Under the pieces are notes generated by a model that saw nothing but the letters and a program-made list of their open reading frames with translations, was not told the origin of the DNA and ran no database searches. Of a DNA stretch of 10,418 nucleotides, positions 6,392 to 10,418 are shown piece after piece. Both the position numbers and the translations under genes were made by a program. The DNA is taken from positions 1 through 10,418 of the forward strand of contig CAYQCH010000028.1 of the NCBI GenBank assembly GCA_964415935.1, read 5' to 3'. This DNA comes from CAYQCH01 sp964415935 (lineage in GTDB: Bacteria > Patescibacteriota > Patescibacteriia > VMEV01 > CAYQCH01). Each line of letters opens with the position of its first letter. Within the stretch, counting starts at the first letter, position 1.

Positions 6392-7153
6392 ATGAACCCT
6401 CGTGGCATTTACACGTTGTTTACCAAAGAATTGCGGCGCGCGCGCGAAGTCTGGCTGCAAACCATCCTCGCGCCCGTCATGTCCAACCTCTTGTTTTTGC
6501 TGGTATTTGGCGTGGCTTTGTCAGACTCGCCTTCTCCCTTTGAAGGCGTGGCCTATCTGGCATTCCTCATCCCGGGCCTGGCCATCATGGGCGGCATCAA
6601 CAATGCCGTGCAAAACCCCATGTCATCGCTGATCATTGCCAAGTACACCAACAACATTGCTGAATTGCTGATGATTCCCATGCGTGGTTTTGAGCTGGGG
6701 TTATCATACGTCGCGGCCGGCGTCGTGCGCGGTGTCATTGTCTCCGCAGTAACCATTATCGTGGGGATGTTCTTTGTTTCCGTGCCGTTTCATTCCTGGC
6801 CGCTTATCTTGCTGTTCACGTTGCTGATTAACGGCATCTTCTCTTCCCTGGGCGCCATCATCGGCATCGTGGCCAAAGAGTTCGACGACGCCTCGGTTGT
6901 CCCCACCTTCATCCTGACTCCTCTGACCTACCTGGGCGGCGTCTTTTACAGCATCAGCAGCCTGCCGCCGTTCTTTGCGGCCGCTTCCAAGTTTAACCCC
7001 ATCTTCTACATGATTGACGGATTCCGCTACGGATTTCTTGGCACCGGCGAAGCGCCGCTGGCGTTGTCGCTGGGAGTAACGGCCGGCATTTTCGCATGCA
7101 CCTTTGGCATTGCCAGCTGGATGTTTGAAAGCGGGTACCGATTGAAGACCTAA
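6392..7153 (+). CDS. ABC-2 type transporter permease subunit (YadH-like)
   Basis: A 253-aa inner-membrane protein with six hydrophobic segments, at about residues 24-44, 50-72, 104-130, 136-160, 168-190 and 224-245, the ABC2_membrane topology. It contains IPGLAIMGGINNAV, IIAKYTNNIAELLMIPM and the C-terminal block LTPLTYLGGVFYSISSLPPF followed by FNPIFYMIDGFRYGFLG, characteristic of the YadH/NodJ-like group. It follows the ATPase gene by 1 base and is followed by a terminator, so the operon has two genes. Members export drugs, lipids or polysaccharides; the substrate here is unknown. Confidence 0.93.
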   Translation: MNPRGIYTLFTKELRRAREVWLQTILAPVMSNLLFLLVFGVALSDSPSPFEGVAYLAFLIPGLAIMGGINNAVQNPMSSLIIAKYTNNIAELLMIPMRGFELGLSYVAAGVVRGVIVSAVTIIVGMFFVSVPFHSWPLILLFTLLINGIFSSLGAIIGIVAKEFDDASVVPTFILTPLTYLGGVFYSISSLPPFFAAASKFNPIFYMIDGFRYGFLGTGEAPLALSLGVTAGIFACTFGIASWMFESGYRLKT

Positions 7154-7179
7154 CCGTGGCTGCTTGGCACAAAGCAAAA

Positions 7180-7571
7180 CAAAATCCCCTCCGTTGTTTG
7201 GCGGAGGGGATTTTGTGTTATGTCGCAGGCTCTGGCGGTAAAAGCATGGGATTATCGGCAAAGCCTGGGATATAAAATTGGAAGAACGAGAGGTTGAAAG
7301 CGCGACCGGATACTGCTATCTCTCAACCTCTCTGTTCTTAAAATGAACAACCTGACCTGTCTACCCTTACAGGCAGGTTCGAATAATGTGTGCCGTTGTG
7401 GACCCGCTTCGTCTATCTCCCGGATACGGCGCGCCTGGTGGTTATGCTCACCATTCTCGCGCCGTGGGCGCACAGAGGAAGCAGGGCTTGCCAACGGAAC
7501 ACATGGGGCTTTCAGTTTGGCGGACGGCCGAGCGGTTGAACCGCCTGGCTGAACGGATAGTCTGGAAAGCC
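7180..7571 (-). ncRNA. Candidate structured non-coding RNA, about 390 nt, unidentified family
   Basis: This stretch has no convincing protein gene but folds, read on the minus strand, into a row of strong helices. H1 pairs 7571-7562 with 7515-7507 (one bulge). H2 is a long arm with 7503-7492 against 7398-7387, then 7486-7478 against 7410-7403, then 7465-7458 against 7433-7426, capped by 7453-7449 with 7440-7436. H3 pairs 7379-7369 with 7360-7349. H4 pairs 7339-7323 with 7297-7282 (16 bp, one bulge). H5 pairs 7267-7259 with 7234-7226 (9 bp with one G-U pair that would be an A-C mismatch on the plus strand). The terminator at 7214-7181 follows. A TTGACA/TAAGGT promoter predicts a start at the base of H1. 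I see none of the hallmarks of RNase P, tmRNA, SRP or 6S RNA. Confidence 0.65.
7181..7214. terminator. Bidirectional intrinsic terminator
   Basis: A 13-bp perfect stem, AAAATCCCCTCCG (7181-7193) with CGGAGGGGATTTT (7202-7214), closes an 8-nt loop, with A/T runs on both sides. It ends the ABC operon on the plus strand and would also end transcription of the candidate RNA on the minus strand. Confidence 0.9.
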
Positions 7572-7575
7572 GCTT

Positions 7576-7604
7576 ACCTTAGCAATATATAGATAAAATG
7601 TCAA
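7576..7604 (-). promoter_or_regulatory. Promoter of the candidate structured RNA
   Basis: Minus strand: consensus -35 TTGACA (7604-7599), a 17-nt spacer and an extended -10, TGC TAAGGT (7584-7576). The predicted start, at about 7571-7569, coincides with the first base pairs of helix H1. A second TTGTCA lies just upstream of the -35. Confidence 0.65.
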
Positions 7605-7628
7605 GTGTTCGCATGACAAGTTTTGTTA

Positions 7629-7648
7629 TTTGGCTAATATAAGCCAAA
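7629..7648. repeat. Small palindrome upstream of the RNA promoter
   Basis: TTTGGCT (7629-7635) and AGCCAAA (7642-7648) form a 7-bp inverted repeat around an AT-rich centre. It lies about 25 bases upstream of the -35 of the candidate RNA and could be an operator or just a hairpin. Confidence 0.4.
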
Positions 7649-7670
7649 CTCCGGTGTCAGCTAAAATCGA

Positions 7671-7706
7671 CAAAACCCCATACCTGCCGCAGCAAGTATG
7701 GGGTTT
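7671..7706 (-). terminator. Intrinsic terminator at the end of the cassette array
   Basis: On the minus strand 7706-7692 pairs with 7687-7673 in a 15-bp stem with one G-U pair and a TGCG loop, followed by a T-rich tract. It starts 5 bases after the stop of the 141-aa gene. The G-U pair becomes an A-C mismatch on the plus strand, favouring minus-strand function. Confidence 0.8.
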
Positions 7707-7711
7707 GCGGT

Positions 7712-8137
7712 TCAGTCCGCGGCCTGGACAGGCGCGAGCTTACAGCCACTCATGAGCCCGACACGCTCGAACACCGACCGCAACTGCGTCCAATTTGTGA
7801 GATCGGACGGCCAGTCAATGCCGAGCCTGTCAAAGAGCAATCGGACAGGATCCAGCAAGTCCGGGTTGGAAGCACCCATGGACTTGCGCCGCTCGGTCCG
7901 CATGAGAAACACGTTCTTCTTGCCGACCAGCGGAACCCACCATGCGTCCTGCGCGGCCAAAGACGCATACGGACAAATCACGTAGACCGTGTACCCGGCT
8001 TCAACGGCGGCTTCGAGAAGCCCCGTGGAATAATACCTGGTGCCGTCGCACGCAGCCGACGGTTGCTGGCCATCAAACTGCGCACCCGTCAGATGGATAT
8101 CGTAGGGCATGAATACGACGACACGCGTCCCCGTCAT
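7712..8137 (-). CDS. Hypothetical cassette protein, 141 aa
   Basis: The last gene of the array. I do not recognise it. ATG 8137 follows AGAGG at a 7-base spacing and lies downstream of its own promoter (8212-8183). The product has no membrane segment. It begins MTGTRVVVFMPYDIHLTGAQ, contains GLLEAAVEAGYTVYVICPY (about residues 39-57), which looks like a helix-strand unit of an alpha/beta fold, and then WWVPLVGKKNVFLMRTERR. The N-terminal hydrophobic strand ending in an aspartate recalls HAD-like or Rossmann-like domains, but the usual DxD pair is missing, so no function is claimed. Unlike the three genes upstream, it starts with ATG and lacks the shared leader. Confidence 0.7.
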   Translation of the reverse strand: MTGTRVVVFMPYDIHLTGAQFDGQQPSAACDGTRYYSTGLLEAAVEAGYTVYVICPYASLAAQDAWWVPLVGKKNVFLMRTERRKSMGASNPDLLDPVRLLFDRLGIDWPSDLTNWTQLRSVFERVGLMSGCKLAPVQAAD

Positions 8138-8154
8138 TCAAGTACCTCTACCCC

Positions 8155-8173
8155 CCTGGGCTACCCCCCCAGG
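8155..8173 (-). promoter_or_regulatory. Leader hairpin before the 141-aa gene
   Basis: CCTGGG (8173-8168) pairs with CCCAGG (8160-8155) on the minus strand. The 9-nt unit GGGGGGTAG occurs in this hairpin and again just after it, where it leads into the AGAGG of the SD, so alternative pairings near the start site are possible. A regulatory role is inference. Confidence 0.4.
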
Positions 8174-8182
8174 ACTGATGAG

Positions 8183-8212
8183 ATGATATGCCCGCCCCAT
8201 TGCGCACGTCAA
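8183..8212 (-). promoter_or_regulatory. Promoter within the 141-aa cassette
   Basis: Minus strand: TTGACG (8212-8207), an 18-nt spacer and TATCAT (8188-8183). The predicted start, near 8176, leaves about 40 nt of leader containing the 8155-8173 hairpin. A cassette with its own promoter does not depend on transcription from the array's main promoter. Confidence 0.6.
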
Positions 8213-8233
8213 GCAAGGCGGAATTCTCAAGTG

Positions 8234-8252
8234 TTCGATCGCAGGGATCGAA
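8234..8252. repeat. Inverted repeat at the start of the 141-aa cassette
   Basis: TTCGATC (8234-8240) and GATCGAA (8246-8252) form a 7-bp inverted repeat with a 5-nt loop, between the GTTCGAC box and the cassette promoter. With the attC-like hairpin and the stop-proximal hairpin it makes three hairpins in a row between 8234 and 8327. Confidence 0.6.
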
Positions 8253-8258
8253 AAACTA

Positions 8259-8309
8259 GTCGAACCGGTGAGCGCGAATCCGTGAAGGACTGCGCTCACC
8301 GTGTTGCGG
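8259..8309 (-). other. attC-like recombination site 3
   Basis: Minus-strand order: CCGCAAC (8309-8303), one unpaired A, a perfect 10-bp stem CGGTGAGCGC / GCGCTCACCG (8301-8292 and 8275-8266), then GTTCGAC (8265-8259). The AAC and GTT feet pair, leaving the A extrahelical; protruding bases of this kind mark attC sites in folded form. The stem sequence is unrelated to sites 1 and 2, while the GTTCGAC box is identical. It follows the 115-aa gene. Confidence 0.55.
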
Positions 8310-8327
8310 GTCTACGAGTAGACCCGC
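8306..8327 (-). terminator. Hairpin directly after the 115-aa gene stop
   Basis: GCGGGTCTA (8327-8319) pairs perfectly with TAGACCCGC (8314-8306) across a CTCG tetraloop and begins at the base after the TAA (8330-8328). There is no T tract, so it may protect the mRNA end rather than terminate transcription. It overlaps the AAC foot of attC-like site 3. Confidence 0.5.
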
Positions 8328-8675
8328 TTACCCCCAGTAGCAGCGCGGGCTGCCGCGCTGCATCTCGAAGACGCGCGCGGACTGGCTCGACGTCAGCAGC
8401 TTCCCCAGCGTGGGGATGAGCGTGCGGGTGCTGCTGCCGTTGACGATGACGAGGTAGGACGCGCCCACCTCGAGCGTGAACTCGCTGACGGTGATGACCG
8501 GAGCGCCATGCGCCGCCAGGCGTGCGAGGAGGTCCTCGTCTTCGAGGTTGTGATCGTCGTTGGCGGCGACCACAATGGCCGGATGCCCTGGAAAGGCCTC
8601 CATGGCCTCCCGCAGGAAGCCATTGCCATCCTGCCGAAGCAGGTTGCCACTCAGAAACAGAACAAGCTTTCTCAA
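8328..8675 (-). CDS. Hypothetical cassette protein, 115 aa
   Basis: I do not recognise this protein. The chosen start is TTG 8675-8673, preceded by AGGAAGG at a 7-base spacing. The longer frame from ATG 8717 would translate the leader repeat shared with other cassettes (MDREPE...), so it is rejected. The product starts MRKLVLFLSGNLLRQDGNGF and alternates hydrophobic strands with helices (HPAIVVAAND, APVITVSEF, SYLVIVNGSSTRTL), suggesting a small alpha/beta fold. It has no membrane segment despite the hydrophobic start. It is not homologous by eye to the 234- and 242-aa cassette proteins, yet it has the same 5' leader. Confidence 0.65.
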   Translation of the reverse strand: MRKLVLFLSGNLLRQDGNGFLREAMEAFPGHPAIVVAANDDHNLEDEDLLARLAAHGAPVITVSEFTLEVGASYLVIVNGSSTRTLIPTLGKLLTSSQSARVFEMQRGSPRCYWG

Positions 8676-8698
8676 ACGGTTTCCTTCCTGAAAAGGGC

Positions 8699-8764
8699 TC
8701 TCAGGCTCTCGATCCACGCTGGATCAAGATGCCGGTCGAACCCCCGATGCTCAAGCCTTGCGGC
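8699..8764 (-). repeat. Shared cassette leader, copy 1 (66 nt)
   Basis: This 66-nt block is identical to 9521-9586. Read on the minus strand it holds the 3' part of attC-like site 2 (GCC-GCAA-GGC hairpin tip, then the GTTCGAC box), a 10-bp hairpin with a 3-nt GCG loop (TCTTGATCCA / TGGATCGAGA, one G-U pair), and ends CCTGAGA. Here it precedes the unrelated 115-aa gene. The identity ends 23 bases before that gene's TTG. Confidence 0.95.
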
Positions 8765-8783
8765 AAGCATCGGAAGGTTGTGA
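8735..8783 (-). other. attC-like recombination site 2
   Basis: Minus strand: TCACAAC (8783-8777), then CCGATGCT (8773-8766) paired with AGCATCGG (8752-8745), an inner GCC-GCAA-GGC tip, and GTTCGAC (8741-8735). The AACC and GGTT feet also pair, with a small internal asymmetry. It lies just after the stop of the 234-aa gene. Confidence 0.5.
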
Positions 8784-8789
8784 CGAATC

Positions 8790-9494
8790 CTACGCCCACC
8801 GCTCGCCTGGGAGCAAGTGCTGGCGCAGGAGTTGGGTTACATGTCCAATTCCCTGCGGTCCTGGGAGCGTCGGAGTAAACATGGCGGGATGGGCGAGACC
8901 ATCGTGCACCAATGCGGCTAGTGTGAGAAGCATCATCAGGTGATACCACGCGACATCTCTCTCAGAGCATGTATCAATTGGATGTTCTGGCGGCGGCTCC
9001 TCATCCGCAATCACCATCTCGATCGCATACATGACAGCCCCGTACGCTGAACTAACAACCTGCAAATCCCCAGCAAAGAGCGCGTTCGCCAGAAGTCGCG
9101 CACCGGTCGCTATATCAGCGACACGAATCGCGTAGGTGGCGCGATCGTCCGGACGCTGTCGCGCCAGGATCAGCAGATCCAGGGCTGGCTGAAGATCAAA
9201 GGCTGTGAATCGCTGGGCAATCGGCAGCAAATCGCGCACGATTACGATAGCGGTATGCAAGGCAACATCTCTCCCAAAGAGCGCCAAATGTGCCGCCCAC
9301 TTGGGAAACGGGGTTGGGCGAGGGTCACGACCCAATGCGAGAATCGCAACCTCATGGCCCAAATATGCGGCCAGCTCGACCTCAGCAAGCGGGATATCGC
9401 CCGCCTGCAAGTCGGCTCTCAGCGACTCGGCCCTGGCCTGATCGCTGTCATCCAAAATCGCAAAGCGCTTCTTGCGACGCCTCATCTTGTCCAA
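8790..9494 (-). CDS. Hypothetical cassette protein, 234 aa (paralogue of the next gene upstream)
   Basis: Start TTG 9494-9492, with a perfect AGGAGG (9506-9501) at a 6-base spacing; an ATG three codons later would be 15 bases from the SD. The product begins MDKMRRRKKRFAIL, then a helical region with AGDIPLAEVELAAYLGHEVA (about residues 32-51) followed by LALGR, and ends in LLPGERWA. The helical remainder has no clear catalytic motif. I recall similar uncharacterised proteins with an E-x-x-x-L-A-A-Y-x-G-x-x-x-A signature in Myxococcota and Planctomycetota. The 242-aa neighbour shares the basic N-terminus, the AAYLGH block and the ERW ending, but the middle has diverged. The function is unknown. 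Confidence 0.75.
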   Translation of the reverse strand: MDKMRRRKKRFAILDDSDQARAESLRADLQAGDIPLAEVELAAYLGHEVAILALGRDPRPTPFPKWAAHLALFGRDVALHTAIVIVRDLLPIAQRFTAFDLQPALDLLILARQRPDDRATYAIRVADIATGARLLANALFAGDLQVVSSAYGAVMYAIEMVIADEEPPPEHPIDTCSERDVAWYHLMMLLTLAALVHDGLAHPAMFTPTLPGPQGIGHVTQLLRQHLLPGERWA

Positions 9495-9520
9495 GCGCTT
9501 CCTCCTGTTTGTTTCAAAGT

Positions 9521-9586
9521 TCTCAGGCTCTCGATCCACGCTGGATCAAGATGCCGGTCGAACCCCCGATGCTCAAGCCTTGCGGC
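9521..9586 (-). repeat. Shared cassette leader, copy 2 (66 nt)
   Basis: Identical to 8699-8764. Towards the gene, similarity with copy 3 continues through TTTGAAACAAACAGGAGGA and into the first codons. The leader hairpin (10 bp, GCG loop) lies about 25 bases upstream of the SD. Confidence 0.95.
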
Positions 9587-9609
9587 GATGCTCGGGGTCG
9601 GCGTTCAAT
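9557..9609 (-). other. attC-like recombination site 1
   Basis: Minus strand: ATTGAAC (9609-9603), then CCCCGA (9597-9592) paired with TCGGGG (9569-9564), the GCC-GCAA-GGC tip, and GTTCGAC (9563-9557). ATTGAAC and GTTCGAC can pair over six of seven positions with one G-T pair. The outer arm sequence differs from site 2, but pairing is kept. Confidence 0.55.
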
Positions 9610-9610
9610 C

Positions 9611-9628
9611 GTGGAAGGTCACTTCCAC
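9611..9628 (-). other. Hairpin over the stop codon of the 242-aa gene
   Basis: GTGGAAG (9611-9617) and CTTCCAC (9622-9628) pair perfectly, with the TGA stop in the four-base loop. Without a T tract it is not an obvious terminator; it may limit readthrough or be chance. Confidence 0.5.
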
Positions 9629-10347
9629 CGCTCATGCGTCAGCATACGGCTGCGAAGAAAGGAAAGAACATGAAGGACTGCGGCCCTGCACGGCTGCTGG
9701 GTGTAGACGCCGTACCCTACGCCAGGATTGTCGACGAACCAGGCGGCCTCATGAACCAGGCGGGCAAAAAGCCTCCACCCCTCGATGCCCGGCTTCCAAA
9801 GATCATCGAACGGGAACGAATCAGGGGGTGAGATCTCGTCGGAGGCGGTGAGATAGCCAAAGCACATCACAACCACCGGCGCCAGCTCAGACCGATGCGA
9901 AGGCTGGTGCCTGATATTACGACCCGCAAGATACTGATGGACATTGAAGGCGTGCCGCAGCGCGACTTCGGAGGCCAGCTTCTCGACGTTCTCGGGAGGC
10001 CCCCAGGACGACCCGGCGGACATGATGTTGCGAAGGTCGCGGCGAATGTCCGGATGAGTTTGCTGCGCAACGCTCACGCACTTGCGAGCAAGGTGCAGGC
10101 CGGCCAGCCACATCATCCCTTTACCCCATCGGCTGAGGCCTGCGGCCCAAAGATGAACTTGCGTTGGAAAGGCGAAGACCCGGCCGAGCGCCTGATTGGC
10201 CACCTTGTGACCAAGGTATGCCGCCATCTCCAGTTCCTCATGTGCCAGATCACCGGCACGGACCTCATCCAGCAAGGCGCCGGACTTATCCTCTTTCGCG
10301 CTGGTGACTTGAGCCAACCGACGCCTGCGACGCTTGGTTTTGTCCAA
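9619..10347 (-). CDS. Hypothetical cassette protein, 242 aa (paralogue of the 234-aa protein)
   Basis: Start TTG 10347-10345, with AGGAGG (10359-10354) at a 6-base spacing, exactly as in the 234-aa gene. The frame from ATG 10392 would translate the leader and is rejected. The product begins MDKTKRRRRRLAQV, a strongly basic start, followed by AGDLAHEELEMAAYLGHKVA (about residues 31-50) and ALGR, and ends in MLTHERWK. The basic start might bind nucleic acid; that is inference only. The middle (about 60-200) differs from the paralogue, so the copies are not recent. I cannot assign a function. Confidence 0.75.
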   Translation of the reverse strand: MDKTKRRRRRLAQVTSAKEDKSGALLDEVRAGDLAHEELEMAAYLGHKVANQALGRVFAFPTQVHLWAAGLSRWGKGMMWLAGLHLARKCVSVAQQTHPDIRRDLRNIMSAGSSWGPPENVEKLASEVALRHAFNVHQYLAGRNIRHQPSHRSELAPVVVMCFGYLTASDEISPPDSFPFDDLWKPGIEGWRLFARLVHEAAWFVDNPGVGYGVYTQQPCRAAVLHVLSFLRSRMLTHERWK

Positions 10348-10373
10348 ACGCGTCCTCCTGTTTGTTTCAAAGT

Positions 10374-10418
10374 TCTCAGGCTCTCGATCCACGCTGGATC
10401 AAGATACCGGTCGAACCC
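10374..10418 (-). repeat. Shared cassette leader, copy 3 (cut by the window edge)
   Basis: The visible 45 nt match copies 1 and 2 with one substitution (a T for C on the minus strand, within the GGCATC run before the leader hairpin). The GTTCGAC box at 10416-10410 marks a further attC-like site whose other foot lies outside the window, so the array continues to the right. Confidence 0.9.

Larger units (their letters stand above)
7670..10418 (-). mobile_element. Candidate integron-type gene cassette array (no integrase in window)
   Basis: Four single-gene units of roughly 480-850 bp read in the same direction. The box GTTCGAC recurs at 10416-10410, 9563-9557, 8741-8735 and 8265-8259 (minus strand). 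At the last three junctions it closes a hairpin of about 50 bp whose other foot is an AAC-containing box just after the preceding stop codon. Sequence on either side changes exactly at this box: two paralogous genes have similar sites, a third gene has a different one. This is the logic of attC sites in integrons, where each cassette carries its gene and one attC. The box differs from the textbook GTTRRRY at its fourth base, and the integrase, attI and upstream cassettes would lie beyond 10418. An array without an integrase (CALIN) is the alternative. Confidence 0.5.

Noticed and set aside
7180..7571. Known housekeeping RNA (RNase P, tmRNA, SRP, 6S)
   Set aside because: No GGAAAGTCC-type core, no tag ORF or T-arm, no GGAAGGAAGCAGC tip, and no single closing stem joining the ends. 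A TGGTGAGCAT match to E. coli 6S is too short to count.
7519..7577. tRNA-Ser-like stretch (GGCCGAGCGGTTGAA, later CTGGAAA) on the plus strand
   Set aside because: The D-arm-like match is real, but the would-be anticodon stem does not pair and there is no T-arm or acceptor 3' half after it. The segment is better explained as helix H1 of the minus-strand RNA.
7602..8239. 11-base match TCAAGTGTTCG near 7602 and 8228 as possible element ends
   Set aside because: An 11-base repeat is expected by chance several times in 10 kb, and neither copy lies at a cassette boundary.
9495..9539. N-terminal MDREPENFETNRRKR extension of the cassette proteins
   Set aside because: The 15 codons overlap the leader, run through the AGGAGG, and are mostly shared with an unrelated gene's leader, so a TTG start after the SD is more likely.
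8699..10418. CRISPR array
   Set aside because: Only three repeat copies, more than 800 bases apart, with genes between them; no short regular spacers.

Overview
The left two thirds (about 1-7215) read as an ordinary chromosome with compact genes, short gaps, few Shine-Dalgarno (SD) sites and several promoters whose expected start of transcription falls at or very near the start codon. The gene content (DUF2975, DUF5652, a VKOR-family protein, a Fur-type regulator and an ABC-2 exporter) suggests a bacterium, possibly of the Patescibacteria/CPR type. That placement is inferred from gene content and style only; no rRNA or universal marker gene is present.

Layout. 1-470 (-): DUF2975 membrane protein, running off the left edge and missed by a closed-ORF scan. 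586-834 (+): small DUF5652 membrane protein. 907-3129 (+): a tightly packed, partly overlapping unit of a nicotianamine-synthase-family enzyme, a Fur-type metalloregulator and a membrane-anchored alpha/beta hydrolase; a 39-bp perfect palindrome lies just upstream. 3166-3738 (+): VKOR-family quinone reductase, convergent with and overlapping the stop of an HTTM-like multi-spanning protein (3735-4880, -). 4973-5356 (+): an unrecognised 127-aa protein with its own promoter, SD and terminator. 5473-7153 (+): a YadG/YadH-like ABC-2 transporter pair ending in a bidirectional terminator.

The right third is different. About 7180-7571 (-) has no convincing protein gene. It has a good promoter, five consecutive strong helices and a terminator, and I read it as a structured non-coding RNA of about 390 nt that matches no RNA family I can name. 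From about 7670 to the right edge, four single-gene units all read on the minus strand. At three junctions a hairpin of about 50 bp runs from an AAC box to an invariant GTTCGAC box, and a fourth GTTCGAC lies at the right edge. This is the layout of an integron cassette array (attC-like sites, no integrase in the window). Three units share an almost identical 5' leader with a 10-bp hairpin, although one of them encodes an unrelated protein. These three genes have strong SDs and apparent TTG starts, unlike the chromosomal genes to the left.

The strongest leads are the cassette array with its shared leader, the structured RNA, and the nicotianamine synthase/Fur unit with its palindromic candidate operator.
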